Assembly: GCA_023953695.1 (NCBI GenBank)
Contig: JAMLJG010000004.1
Location: 1 to 64,000, forward strand
DNA from: Kiritimatiellia bacterium
Lineage (GTDB): Bacteria; Verrucomicrobiota; Kiritimatiellia; CAIVKH01
Direction of reading: 5' to 3'
DNA length: 64,000 nt
A program made the position numbers and the translations under genes. Below the pieces are notes generated by a model that was given only the letters and a program-made list of their open reading frames with translations, did not search any database and was not told the DNA's origin. Position 1 is the stretch's first letter. Each line of letters starts with the position of its first letter. Shown in pieces: positions 17,798 through 27,051 of the stretch.

Positions 17798-18451
17798 TCA
17801 GGGCAATTTGTCGGCAAACGCGGCTGCGATCACGGCGGAGCCCTCTTCATTGGGGTGCAGTCCGTCGCACTCGAGCGATTTGCCATCGCCAAACTCTTTT
17901 TCAATGTCCACGAGCTGAACGCCCATTTCTTTGGCCAGCGAGCGAATTTCGACGCTGTAGCTCTTGGCCGGTTCCGTTGCGAAGCGGCGCGGTGCGCCGA
18001 TGGGGAGAAGGGTGCCGACGATGGGCACCACTTTTCGATTTTGCGCGGATTGAATGATGGACCGGATATTTCCGCGAACGCTGCCGGGGCTGCGGTCGAA
18101 TATGGCGTCGTTATGGCCAGTCAGGATGAGGATGAACCCCGGTTTGTGCTTATCCATCAGGCGGCCCGCGCGCGAGGCGGCGCCGGAGCTTTGTTCTCCA
18201 CCGGAGCCTGCGTTGATCACGGTGAGGCCCGTCATTTGTGCGACGCGGTCGGGATAGGCCCTCGTTTCGTCGTCGCACGAGTAGCCCTCTGTGATGCTAT
18301 CGCCAAGCGCGACGACCTTCTTGGGGTCGTTGTCGCCGAAATCGTGGCTGCTGTAGGAAGGGCCGCCACCGCCGCCGCTACCCAGGCAAGACACCACCAG
18401 CGGCACGGCCCCGATCAATGCGAAGCTGAAGAACTTTCGTAATGCACCCAT
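17798..18451 (-). CDS. SGNH/GDSL hydrolase lipoprotein
   Basis: 217 residues from the ATG at 18451, preceded by GGAGG at good spacing. It has a lipoprotein signal with Cys22 or so (VPLVVSC) and a glycine/serine linker. The esterase blocks are VVALGDSITEG (nucleophile Ser), block II INAGSGGEQS, block III LTGHNDAIF, and block V DGLHPNEEG with the catalytic Asp and His. Likely an envelope-anchored arylesterase/lysophospholipase or acetyl-esterase; the substrate is unknown. A tRNA gene lies upstream on the same strand. Confidence 0.85.
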   Translation of the reverse strand: MGALRKFFSFALIGAVPLVVSCLGSGGGGGPSYSSHDFGDNDPKKVVALGDSITEGYSCDDETRAYPDRVAQMTGLTVINAGSGGEQSSGAASRAGRLMDKHKPGFILILTGHNDAIFDRSPGSVRGNIRSIIQSAQNRKVVPIVGTLLPIGAPRRFATEPAKSYSVEIRSLAKEMGVQLVDIEKEFGDGKSLECDGLHPNEEGSAVIAAAFADKLP

Positions 18452-18561
18452 GAACTGCCTCCGGGGGATCACAGTAGCGAAAACGCGCAGAAAAACTCAA
18501 GCAGCGCGTGCGGTGGAAATGAGGAGATTTTTCGGCGGTTTTGAGGGGGCGCGGTGCGGAA

Positions 18562-18638
18562 TGGTGCGCTCGGCGGGGGTCGAACCCACAACCTTCGGCT
18601 TCGGAGGCCGACGCTCTATCCAATTGAGCTACGAGCGC
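18562..18638 (-). tRNA. tRNA-Arg (anticodon CCG)
   Basis: The minus strand folds into a full cloverleaf. The acceptor stem GCGCTCG (18638-18632) pairs with CGAGCGC (18572-18566), the D-loop is AGCTCAATTGGATAGAGC, the anticodon loop CTCCGAA contains CCG, and the T-arm contains GGTTCGACCCC. The discriminator A is followed by an encoded CCA at 18564-18562. It reads the arginine codon CGG. Confidence 0.95.
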
Positions 18639-18652
18639 AATCTGTCCGAGCT

Positions 18653-19735
18653 TTATCCATTCTTCGCTTGGAAATCACGCATAAATGAAACCAGTGTCTC
18701 GACGCCTGCGCGCGGGAATGCGTTGTAGATCGAGGCGCGCACGCCGCCGACGGAGCGGTGGCCCTTCAGTCCTTTGAGCGCATGGGATGCGGCTTCTTTG
18801 ATGAACTTCTCCTCCAGCTCCTCGCTGGGCAGGCGATAGGTGACGTTCATGTCAGAGCGATCTTCTTTCGCTGCGGTTCCGCGATAGAACCCGCCGGAGT
18901 TGTCGATGGCTGCATAGAGGAGGGCCGCTTTCTCCGCATTGGCCTTTGCGATGGCAGCGAGGCCTCCTTGCGCGTCAATCCAGCGAGTGACGAGCATCAC
19001 GATATAGATCGGAAATGTCGGCGGCGTGTTGTAGAGCGAACCTTCTGCGGCATGGGTCTTGTAGCGCATGATCGCGGGGATGGTCTCGGAGCTGCGATCG
19101 AGGAGGTCTTTGCGGATGGCGACGAGTGTGACGCCAGCCGGCCCCATGTTCTTCTGTGCGCCTGCATAAATGAGCCCGTATTTCGCAAAGTCCCGCGGGC
19201 GCGAGAGAATGTCGGATGACATATCGGCGACGAGGGGCGCTTCCACGCGAGGTGTCTCTTTGACCTGCGTGCCTTCGATCGTTTCGTTGGTCGTCAGGTG
19301 CAAATAGGAGGCGCCGGGAGTGAGTTTCAGCTCGCTGTCCTTCGGCATGCGGGAGGGCTTCTCCTTGCTCGTATCGGCGGCGATGTTGACGTTGCCGATG
19401 AGCTTGGCCTCTTTGATTGCTTTTTTCCCCCATGCGCCTGCATTGATGTAATCCGCCGTTTGGCCGGGACCCAGCAGGTTCATGGGGACAAGGGCGAATT
19501 GCATGCTTGCGCCGCCGGTTTGGAAAAGAATGGAAAAGTCGTCGTCAAGCCCCATCAGGCGCTTGAGGTTCGCGATCGCTTCCGTGTGAACGGCGTCATA
19601 TTCCTTGCCGCGATGGCTCATTTCCATGAGCGACATGCCCGCGCCTTTGTAGTCCACCAGATTGGCTTGAGCTTCCTGCAAAACCGCTTCCGGGAGAATT
19701 GCCGGACCGGCGCTGAAATTATAGATGCGTGCCAT
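18653..19735 (-). CDS. serC: Phosphoserine aminotransferase
   Basis: 360 residues, standard length. A PLP enzyme (fold type I) that makes phosphoserine from 3-phosphohydroxypyruvate, and acts in the B6 pathway. N-terminal YNFSAGPAILPEAVLQEA and SLMEMSHRGKEYD, the PLP lysine in YAGAQKNMGPAGVTLV, and the C-terminal GHRSVGGVRASIYNAFP are family signatures. ATG has CAGGAGC upstream. It is followed by tRNA-Arg and the SGNH gene on the same strand and preceded by gltX. Confidence 0.96.
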   Translation of the reverse strand: MARIYNFSAGPAILPEAVLQEAQANLVDYKGAGMSLMEMSHRGKEYDAVHTEAIANLKRLMGLDDDFSILFQTGGASMQFALVPMNLLGPGQTADYINAGAWGKKAIKEAKLIGNVNIAADTSKEKPSRMPKDSELKLTPGASYLHLTTNETIEGTQVKETPRVEAPLVADMSSDILSRPRDFAKYGLIYAGAQKNMGPAGVTLVAIRKDLLDRSSETIPAIMRYKTHAAEGSLYNTPPTFPIYIVMLVTRWIDAQGGLAAIAKANAEKAALLYAAIDNSGGFYRGTAAKEDRSDMNVTYRLPSEELEEKFIKEAASHALKGLKGHRSVGGVRASIYNAFPRAGVETLVSFMRDFQAKNG

Positions 19736-19845
19736 GTGCGTGCTCCTGAATCAAACGGGTTGAAAAGGGTGTAGAATACAACTGCGCTTCCGGACTGCAA
19801 GGAGGCAATGGAACTTTCCGCCTCCCGCCTTCTGCCCGCTTTCCT

Positions 19846-21153
19846 TTAGGCCGGAATGGGCCGCGCCATTCGCGCAAGGACGCGCTCGCGCCCGATCACT
19901 TCGAGCAGGTGAAAGAGGCTGGGGCCGCCTGGCTGACCTGTGACAATGACGCGGAGTGGGTGGATCAGTTCCGATGCATTGACCCCTCGCGTTTCGGCGA
20001 GGGCGCGCAACGCGGTTTCCGTACTTGCGGCATCAAAGTTTGGCAGTGCGGAAAAGGCCTCGCGCAGCGCCGCAAGCAGTTCCGGTGCGCCTTCCTTCTT
20101 GAGCCGTTTGCGAACGGCGTCGGGGTCGAAGGAGTAGTGCTCTGTGAAAAAGTATCCGGCTTGGAGCGTCGTCTCGGGCCAGCTCTTGATGCGCTCGCGC
20201 AGGAGGGAACTGACGCTGTCCAGATAGTTTTCAGAAATATCGGCGGGCAGGAGTTTGCTCTCTTCCAACTCGCGGCGGAAGCGAGCGCGATAGCTGTCGG
20301 GCGGGAGGCGTTTGAGGTATTCCGCGTTCATCCACTCGAACTTTCTGAAGTCGAATTGCGCGGCCTTTGACTGCACGCGGTCGAGCGAGAACGCGGCGAC
20401 CAATTCCTCGCGCGGCATCACTTCCCGGTCGTCGCCGGGGTTCCAGCCGAGGAGCGCGAGATAATTGAAAAGCGCATCGGGCTCGTAGCCCTTGTCGCGG
20501 AAATCGCCGACGTAGGCGGCGCCATCGCGTTTCGAGTAGGGCTTGCCCTGCGCGTTCACGATCATCGGCAAGTGGGCGAATCGAGGAACCGGCGCGCCGA
20601 GCGCTTGGTAGAGCGCGACGTGGCGGTAGGTGTTTTCCACATGGTCATCGCCGCGAATGACATGGGTGATGCCCATGTGAATGTCATCCACGACATTGGC
20701 GAGGTGGAAGACCGGGTTTCCGTCCGAACGGACAATCACGAAATCCGGCAGATCGGCGGCGGCTTTGTGAAGGTCTCCTTTAATGAGGTCGCGAAACGCC
20801 ATATCCGTGCCCGGCATTTTGAAGAGTACGGCTTCGCCCTTGCCGGTTCCGCCTTTGTCGAGCTTGTAGGCATGCCCGCTCTGCAGCAGCGTTTCTGCGG
20901 CGGCGAGATGCGCCTCGCGGCGCGTGGATTGGTAGAGCGCCTCGCCGTCGGTGGTCAGTCCGAGCCACTGCATCGCGTTCAGAACGGCTTGCACCGCCTC
21001 GGGCGTCGAGCGTTCGCGATCGGTATCCTCGATACGGAGGAGAAATTCGCCACCCGCGTGTCGGGTGAAGAGCCAGTTGAAAATGGCGGCGCGGAGGTTG
21101 CCAATGTGAACTTGGCCAGTTGGGCTGGGAGCAAAACGTGTTCGGAGTGTCAT
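19846..21153 (-). CDS. gltX: Glutamate--tRNA ligase
   Basis: 435 residues, shorter than the usual 470-500 but with both class I signatures: RFAPSPTGQVHIGNLRAA (HIGH) and PYSKRDGAAYVGDF (KMSKS). The C-terminal alpha-helical anticodon-binding part is present (WNPGDDREVMPREELV and beyond, ending near PGGPSLFHLLEVIG) but compact. No zinc-binding cysteine cluster is seen, as in many bacterial GluRS of this subgroup. It attaches glutamate to tRNA-Glu. Whether it also charges tRNA-Gln (non-discriminating) cannot be told here. Confidence 0.93.
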   Translation of the reverse strand: MTLRTRFAPSPTGQVHIGNLRAAIFNWLFTRHAGGEFLLRIEDTDRERSTPEAVQAVLNAMQWLGLTTDGEALYQSTRREAHLAAAETLLQSGHAYKLDKGGTGKGEAVLFKMPGTDMAFRDLIKGDLHKAAADLPDFVIVRSDGNPVFHLANVVDDIHMGITHVIRGDDHVENTYRHVALYQALGAPVPRFAHLPMIVNAQGKPYSKRDGAAYVGDFRDKGYEPDALFNYLALLGWNPGDDREVMPREELVAAFSLDRVQSKAAQFDFRKFEWMNAEYLKRLPPDSYRARFRRELEESKLLPADISENYLDSVSSLLRERIKSWPETTLQAGYFFTEHYSFDPDAVRKRLKKEGAPELLAALREAFSALPNFDAASTETALRALAETRGVNASELIHPLRVIVTGQPGGPSLFHLLEVIGRERVLARMARPIPA

Positions 21154-21271
21154 GATTTCTTTGTTGGCTGTTTCGTTTCAGTATGGGAGCCCCGCTTCGT
21201 TCGGACAACGCTAAACCGACTTGGATTTGTCTGTGAGTCGCACTACACTGCGACCAGGAGGGAACAGAATA

Positions 21272-22408
21272 ATGCGGGTGTCGCAGTCCATCTGGACAGA
21301 GGAGAAGGGTTGGCAGTCGGAACCGGCGGAAGGAGAGGCGAGTCGCGCACAGGTGGTTTTCATCTTTGGCGCACGCCGGTTGTTGGCGCGCGCGAATCTG
21401 CTCGCCGAGATTCAGGCGCGCAGTCCAATGGCCATGCTGATGGGGTGCTCGACGGCGGGCGAAATTTGCGGTCCGCACGTGTTCGACGATTCGGTCGTGG
21501 CGACCGCAGTGGAGTTTGAAAGAACGAATGTGCGTTCGGCGTGGGTCTCCATCACGGCGGACTCGAGCCAGGCCGCGGGGCGCGCCTTGGGCGAGCAGTT
21601 GGCCGCTCCCAATCTCTCGCACGTCTTTCTTCTGTCCGAAGGCTTGAATGTCAATGGCAGCGCGCTGGTCGCCGGCTTGCGCGAAGGCCTGCCGCCCGGT
21701 GTGCAGATGACCGGCGGTCTATCAGCGGACGGCGCCGCCTTTCAGTCCACGGGCGTTCTCATCGGTGGCGAGCTGCGCGGAGGCGTGGTTTGCGGCATTG
21801 GGTTTTATGGGTCGGCTCTCCGCGCTGGATATGGCTCCATGGGCGGGTGGGATCCGTTTGGACCCCATCGGGTCATCACGCGTTCCGACGGAAATATTCT
21901 GTATGAGCTCGATGGCCAGTCTGCGCTCGCGCTCTACAAGAAATATCTCGGCGACTATGCGAAAGACCTTCCGTCGTCCGGGCTTCTCTTCCCGCTGTTG
22001 GTGCGCCGAACGGAGCGCGAGCCGGGGTTTGTTCGCACCATTCTTTCTGTGGACGAAGCGTCGCATAGCCTCCGGTTTGCGGGCGATGTTCCGCAGGGCG
22101 CGATCGCTCAGCTCATGCGCGCCAATTTTGATCGCTTGATTGATGGCGCGAGCGGCGCGGCCACGGTCACGCAACTGGCGCAGGGTCGCCACGCTGCTCA
22201 GTTGGCTTTGCTGATCAGTTGCGTGGGGCGAAAACTGGTGTTGCAGCAACGGATTGAGGAAGAGGTGGAGGCCGTGCGCGATATTCTGGGCGATGCCGCG
22301 ACGATGGCGGGCTTCTATTCGTATGGCGAAATCTCGCCCCTTACGCCGGGTGCGCGTTGCGATCTGCACAACCAAACCATGACGATTACTACACTTAGCG
22401 AAGCATGA
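21272..22408 (+). CDS. FIST-domain sensory protein
   Basis: 378 residues; the ATG at 21272 has a strong ribosome-binding site (CCAGGAGGGAAC). FIST_N (about 20-210) has AMLMGCSTAGEICGPHVFDD and TGGLSADGAAF, and FIST_C (about 220-360) ends in GFYSYGEISPLTPG. FIST domains are proposed to bind small ligands such as amino acids and normally sit with signal-transduction modules. Its stop overlaps the start of the hybrid histidine kinase (ATGA), so the two are almost certainly a sensor pair made together. No transmembrane segment: a cytoplasmic sensor. Confidence 0.9.
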   Translation: MRVSQSIWTEEKGWQSEPAEGEASRAQVVFIFGARRLLARANLLAEIQARSPMAMLMGCSTAGEICGPHVFDDSVVATAVEFERTNVRSAWVSITADSSQAAGRALGEQLAAPNLSHVFLLSEGLNVNGSALVAGLREGLPPGVQMTGGLSADGAAFQSTGVLIGGELRGGVVCGIGFYGSALRAGYGSMGGWDPFGPHRVITRSDGNILYELDGQSALALYKKYLGDYAKDLPSSGLLFPLLVRRTEREPGFVRTILSVDEASHSLRFAGDVPQGAIAQLMRANFDRLIDGASGAATVTQLAQGRHAAQLALLISCVGRKLVLQQRIEEEVEAVRDILGDAATMAGFYSYGEISPLTPGARCDLHNQTMTITTLSEA

Positions 22409-24447
22409 CTCGAGACGAGCTCCATCCTCTGCTGAAGCGCCAGGTTCATCGTATCTGGGGCGCTCGCGCGATCCCGGATGAGTGGACTGCGCTCCTGCGC
22501 GCCGTGGATCAGTCGTATCGTCAAGCGGATGCGGATCGTGAAATGCTTGAGCGTTCGATGGAGTTGAGCTCGCAAGAGCTGCTGCAAGCCAATCGGGATT
22601 TGCGCGCGATCTTCGCCATGCTGCCCGATATGTTTTTGCGCGTGAGCGCGGACGGGATCATCCTCGATTGTGATTTGGGCGAGTTTATTGGCGATCGAGG
22701 ACTCGACGACTGGCGGGGACAGCGCCTGAACGATTGTGCGTGCTCGTGCAATGGCGCCTTTCGCGAAATGGTTGAGGAGTCGCAGCGCACGGGCGAGCGA
22801 ATCGTGCGCGAAATTGAAATGCAGCGCGGCGACATTCTGCTCCACGTGGAGGCCAGCGTCATCCCGATGCACGCGGGCGAATGTGTGCTCTTTGTTCGCG
22901 ACATCACCGCGCGCCACAAGGCGGAAGAGACCGAGCGGCGTCTATCCGTCGCCATCGAGCAGTCGGCCGACAGTGTGTTGATCACCGATCCCGACGGCGC
23001 ACTTCTCTATGTGAACTCCGCGTTCGAGGCGATGTTTGGCTATAGTCGCGATGAGGTGATTGGACGGCGCCCCTCGATTCTCAAGTCGGGCCAGCACGAT
23101 CAGCCGTTCTATGAAGCGCTTTGGCGGATCATCAAGGCGGGGCAGATGTGGCGCGGTCGGCTGACAGATCGCTGCAAGGACGGCTCGCTCATCGAGCTCC
23201 ATACCGTCATCTCGCCCATTCGCAATACCGCGGGTGCGATCACGAACTATGTCGCCATTTCGCAGGACGTCACCCGCGCCATCGCGTTGGAAGAGCAACT
23301 GCGCCAAGCGCAAAAAATGGAGGCCATCGGGCGGCTGGCAGGCGGCATTGCGCACGACTTCAACAATTTGCTTTCTTCCATTATCGGCAACACCGATCTC
23401 ACCCTGCGGCGAATAGGGCCGGGTGCGCCCATGCGGGAGGATTTGGAACTGATTCGAATGGCCGCTGAACGCGGCGCGTCGCTGATTGCGCAATTATTGA
23501 CGTTCAGTCGAAAGCAGGTTGCCAATTTGCGCGTGCTCCAAGTGAACGAGTTGGTCGAAAATATGGTGCGTTTGTTGAAGGGATCCCTCAGCGACAAGAT
23601 CGAGCTGATCGTGAATCTGGCCGAAGACCCGGGTCTCGTGCGTGGCGATCAGACGCAGATAGAGCAGACCATCATGAACCTGGTTCTCAACGCGCGCGAT
23701 GCCATGCCGGATGGCGGGCGTTTGACCCTCAGCACGCGCAGCGTGAGGCTTGACAATCCGCGCGAGGCGGGCTTCGCCGACTTGCGGCCGGGGCCTCATG
23801 TCGTGCTGGCCGTCAGCGATACCGGCGTAGGCATTTCACCGGAAATCCAGTCGCGAATTTTCGAGCCATTTTTCACGACAAAAGAAGTGGGTCGCGGTAC
23901 GGGGCTTGGCCTATCCACTGTATATGGAATCGTTCAGCAAGCTGGCGGAAGTATTCAGGTTCAAAGCGAATTGGGAAAAGGCACCACATTCACCGTCTAT
24001 TGGCCACAAGTGCGGGCCGGTCTGCCCATGAACCCGCCGCCTGCTGCTTCACCACAACCTGCGCGCGCCCGTCGGACCATTTTGCTGGTGGATGACGATC
24101 CATCTGTGCGAAAAATGATTTCTCGAACGCTTGTGGAAGAGGGCTACAATGTGCTGGAGGCGCGCGATGGCGAGGAGGCGATAGGCGTGTTGCGCCTGAC
24201 CGGCTCTGACATTAACCTGGTGTTGAGTGATATCGTCATGCCGAAGGTGGATGGAGCCGAATTGGCTCGGCTGTTGCGCACTGAATTTCCAGCGTTGCCA
24301 GTCATTTTTATGACCGGCTTTTGCGCTGATGAAAAGGTGGTGGGGCTCGACTTGCGAGAGGGCGTGAACCTCATCTGCAAGCCCTTTCACCCCAGCCAAC
24401 TTTTCGCGATGGTTGCGGCCGTGTTTTCTCCAGCTCCGCAAGCCTGA
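22405..24447 (+). CDS. Hybrid sensor histidine kinase/response regulator with PAS domains
   Basis: 680 residues. The order is a coiled N-terminus, PAS (about 60-180), PAS/PAC (about 185-300), HisKA with the phospho-acceptor His317 in GGIAHDFNNLLSSIIGN, an HATPase (NLVLNARDAMPDGG; DTGVGISPEI; GTGLGLSTVYGIV), and a C-terminal receiver domain with phospho-acceptor Asp609 in LSDIVMPKVDG and Lys in LICKPFHP. No transmembrane helix. The second PAS has DITARH/DVTRAI ends typical of PAC motifs. It is translationally coupled to the FIST gene, which probably supplies ligand sensing. No separate output regulator lies adjacent. Confidence 0.93.
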   Translation: MTRDELHPLLKRQVHRIWGARAIPDEWTALLRAVDQSYRQADADREMLERSMELSSQELLQANRDLRAIFAMLPDMFLRVSADGIILDCDLGEFIGDRGLDDWRGQRLNDCACSCNGAFREMVEESQRTGERIVREIEMQRGDILLHVEASVIPMHAGECVLFVRDITARHKAEETERRLSVAIEQSADSVLITDPDGALLYVNSAFEAMFGYSRDEVIGRRPSILKSGQHDQPFYEALWRIIKAGQMWRGRLTDRCKDGSLIELHTVISPIRNTAGAITNYVAISQDVTRAIALEEQLRQAQKMEAIGRLAGGIAHDFNNLLSSIIGNTDLTLRRIGPGAPMREDLELIRMAAERGASLIAQLLTFSRKQVANLRVLQVNELVENMVRLLKGSLSDKIELIVNLAEDPGLVRGDQTQIEQTIMNLVLNARDAMPDGGRLTLSTRSVRLDNPREAGFADLRPGPHVVLAVSDTGVGISPEIQSRIFEPFFTTKEVGRGTGLGLSTVYGIVQQAGGSIQVQSELGKGTTFTVYWPQVRAGLPMNPPPAASPQPARARRTILLVDDDPSVRKMISRTLVEEGYNVLEARDGEEAIGVLRLTGSDINLVLSDIVMPKVDGAELARLLRTEFPALPVIFMTGFCADEKVVGLDLREGVNLICKPFHPSQLFAMVAAVFSPAPQA

Positions 24448-24458
24448 TTCCGTCGTCT

Positions 24459-25259
24459 TTAGCGCGGCGAACGATTCGGCAGGTCCATGACATCCAGGAA
24501 GGGGATGGCGCCGTTGCCCGTGACCATGGGGAGAACGCCGTTCCAGCGCTCGAGTGCGCGGAGCTGGAGAACTTGTGGATTTTTCGCCAGCGCGGCGCTT
24601 TCGATTTCCATGGCCTCGGCCTTGCCCTTGGCGATGGCGATGGCTTGCTGCGCTTCATATTGTTTCTGGGCGAGAAGGTTCTTTGCTGCCAGCGCGTTCT
24701 GTTCCGCCGTAACTTTGGCTTCAATCGCCTCGTTGAAGGAGCGGCTGAACGTGAAGTTCACAATGCTCAAGGCCTCGATGCGTATGCCGAGGGGCGTGAG
24801 TTTCGACGAGATGAGGCGAATCATTTCTTCGCGCACCAACTCGCGGCGGGAGATCATCTCTTCAGCCGTGAATTGAGCGACGACGGATTTGATGCTTTCC
24901 TGCATCGCGGGCGCGACGACCTTGGGCATGTAGTCGGCGCCGATGGTCTGATAGACGTGTGCGCATTTTTGCGGATCGAGCGAAAAGTTGAGCGCGACGT
25001 TTGCGGAGACGGTCTGCAGATCTTTGCTCGCGCCTTCGGATTCGACCTGTTCCTTTTGCGTGCGAACGTCCAGCTCGCGCACTTGCTCAATCCAGGGTGT
25101 TTTGGTGTAGAACCCCTCGCCCTTGATTTCACCCGTCACAGCGCCCATCCGCAAAACAATGCCGCGATGTCCGGCGCTCACCGTGCCCCATGAACTTAGG
25201 GCCAGGCCCGCTAAGAGAAGAAGAAGGGTTGCTCCAACAACTGCGCTTGATGATTTCAT
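24459..25259 (-). CDS. Prohibitin/SPFH (band 7) family protein
   Basis: 266 residues: N-terminal membrane anchor (VVGATLLLLLAGLALSSWG), then a band-7/SPFH domain (HRGIVLRMGAVTGEIKGEGF; VQVDVRTQKEQV-like; DYMPKVVAPAMQESIKSVVA) and a coiled coil rich in Ala/Glu/Lys (SFNEAIEAKVTAEQNALAAK). Prohibitin-type proteins form membrane scaffolds that influence protease or lipid-domain organisation. AGGAGTG precedes the start. It converges on the hybrid kinase gene with an 11-bp gap; no HflC- or FtsH-like partner is adjacent. Confidence 0.88.
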   Translation of the reverse strand: MKSSSAVVGATLLLLLAGLALSSWGTVSAGHRGIVLRMGAVTGEIKGEGFYTKTPWIEQVRELDVRTQKEQVESEGASKDLQTVSANVALNFSLDPQKCAHVYQTIGADYMPKVVAPAMQESIKSVVAQFTAEEMISRRELVREEMIRLISSKLTPLGIRIEALSIVNFTFSRSFNEAIEAKVTAEQNALAAKNLLAQKQYEAQQAIAIAKGKAEAMEIESAALAKNPQVLQLRALERWNGVLPMVTGNGAIPFLDVMDLPNRSPR

Positions 25260-25285
25260 TCCGACACTCCTGTGACTCCAATGGA

Positions 25286-26242
25286 TTAGGCTTCGACCAA
25301 TCGCCGCACGTGCGCGGCCACTGCCAAGGCGAGCCCGCTGAGGTTATAGCCGCCCTCCAATATGGAAACAACTCGGCCGTTTGCAAATTGTTTGGCTTGC
25401 GCGAGGACCCAGTCGGTCAGATCGGCAAAGTCGTCGTCCGCCAACCGAAACTCGCCGAGGGGATCGTCTATGCGTGAATCGAAACCTGCGGATATGACAA
25501 AGAAATCCGGCTGGAATCGCGCCAGCGCGGGGCCGAGTTCCTGTGTGAAGGCCGAGAATATCTCGTTGCGTCCGCTTCCGCGGGGCAGGGGAACGTTCAG
25601 GGTCGTTCCGGCTCCGGGGCCGCGACCCGTCTCGTCGCGCGCGCCGGTGCCGGGATAGTCCGGCGCTTGGTGCGTGCTGAAATAGAACACGGAGCCGTCG
25701 TCATAGAAAATGTCCTGTGTTCCATTTCCGTGGTGGAGGTCCCAATCAATAATGGCGACGCGGCGCGCGCCGTGTTTTTGCTGCGCGTGGCGCGCGGCCA
25801 GCGCGGCGTTGTTGAACAGGCAGAATCCCATTCCGCGATCGGCCGTTGCGTGGTGGCCCGGAGGGCGGATCAGACAAAATGCGTTTTTGACGCGCGCGTC
25901 ATAAACCGCATCCACCGCGTTCAGGACGCCGCCTACGGCGTAGCGGGCGGCTCGCGCGGAGTGCGCACAGATTTCCGCATCGCCGGTGCTCAGCGTGGTG
26001 TCGCCCGAAGCCACCTCGCGCTCGACAAGATCAATGTAGGTCTGGGGGTGGCACAGAAGCAGTTCGGAGTCGAGCGCTTCGCGGCAGGGAATCTTTTCGA
26101 GAAGATCAATGAGGCCGCGTGTGCAGAGTGCGCGAAATGCGGCGTCATAGCGGGATGGCGCCTCGGGATGACCCCAGCCCGTGTCGTGAATCTTGCATAT
26201 CGGATCTGCGACAAGACCGGTGTGCAAAAAGCGTTCGTACAT
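25286..26242 (-). CDS. Histone-deacetylase-family (acetoin utilization-like) amidohydrolase
   Basis: 318 residues starting at MYERFLHTGLVADP; the longer upstream frame overlaps rsmE and lacks similarity. The zinc-hydrolase motifs of the HDAC/AcuC/polyamine deacetylase superfamily are present: RPPGHHATADRGMGFCLFNN, IDWDLHHGNGTQDIFY (zinc ligands Asp and His), SAGFDSRIDDPLG (zinc Asp) and LEGGYN. Bacterial members remove acetyl groups from proteins or polyamines. Last gene of a rightward-to-left run ABC-ABC-rsmE-HDAC. Confidence 0.9.
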   Translation of the reverse strand: MYERFLHTGLVADPICKIHDTGWGHPEAPSRYDAAFRALCTRGLIDLLEKIPCREALDSELLLCHPQTYIDLVEREVASGDTTLSTGDAEICAHSARAARYAVGGVLNAVDAVYDARVKNAFCLIRPPGHHATADRGMGFCLFNNAALAARHAQQKHGARRVAIIDWDLHHGNGTQDIFYDDGSVFYFSTHQAPDYPGTGARDETGRGPGAGTTLNVPLPRGSGRNEIFSAFTQELGPALARFQPDFFVISAGFDSRIDDPLGEFRLADDDFADLTDWVLAQAKQFANGRVVSILEGGYNLSGLALAVAAHVRRLVEA

Positions 26243-26322
26243 CCTTTGACTATCGCAAAATGTGGACGTTCCAGCAAGACGGCACGGGCGCGCGAGCGAA
26301 GATCGAAGGTCGGCGGGGGCAG

Positions 26323-27051
26323 CTAGAGGAGGTGGTGAAGTGTCGCGAGCGCTGCGATGCACGCGGTGTCCGTGCGGAGGATACGGCTGCCAAAGTTCAC
26401 CGCGCGAAAGCCGTGCGCGGCGAGGAGATCGAGCTCGAAGGAAACCCAGCCGCCTTCGGGCCCGATGGCGAGGAGGATGCGGTCTTCGGCGCGCGGGTGA
26501 ATTGCTTCTCTTGCCTGTTCGTGGGCGTAGGGATGTGCGATGAGTCGAATCGAAATGTCGGAAAGAGCGGCTTGCTCAACCTCGATCAGCGGCTTGAGGC
26601 GGCGGTGAATGGAAACCTCGGGCAGGTGCGTGTCCTGCGCCTGCTGCAGGCCTTCGATGAGCAGCGGGGTGAAAAATGCGGGGTCAAGCACGTGGGTGTC
26701 GAAGTAGTTCCGTTCCACGCGCGCGGCGTTGGTCAGGAAAATGCGGCCGACGCCGAGCGCGGCGAGTTGTGCCCAGAGCCGTTTCATCACCTTCGGGCGC
26801 GGCAATGCGAGGAGAAGATCAATGCGCGGCCTCGGTGGGGGGCGATCTTCAAATGTGCAGGAGAGTGTTGCGGAGTGGTCGGTCAGCGCGATGACGGTTC
26901 CTGTGCCGCGCGGACCGTTGATGGCGCCGATGCGAACGGTGTCGCCAATGGCGACACGCAGGACGCGGGTGAGATGGGTCGCGCGGGAATTGGTGAGGGT
27001 CAGCGTTCGGTTGGGGGAGAACTCTGCCGCGTCTGCGAGAAGGAGGTTCAC
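26323..27051 (-). CDS. rsmE: 16S rRNA (uracil1498-N3)-methyltransferase RsmE
   Basis: 242 residues, GTG start overlapping the upstream ABC gene stop (GTGA). A SPOUT-fold methyltransferase with an N-terminal PUA-like beta domain (NSRATHLTRVLRVAIGDTVR), LPRPKVMKRLWAQLAALGVG, the SAM-knot motif LLAIGPEGGWVSFELDLL and the terminal NFGSRILRTDTA. It methylates U1498 of 16S rRNA. Confidence 0.93.
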   Translation of the reverse strand: MNLLLADAAEFSPNRTLTLTNSRATHLTRVLRVAIGDTVRIGAINGPRGTGTVIALTDHSATLSCTFEDRPPPRPRIDLLLALPRPKVMKRLWAQLAALGVGRIFLTNAARVERNYFDTHVLDPAFFTPLLIEGLQQAQDTHLPEVSIHRRLKPLIEVEQAALSDISIRLIAHPYAHEQAREAIHPRAEDRILLAIGPEGGWVSFELDLLAAHGFRAVNFGSRILRTDTACIAALATLHHLL

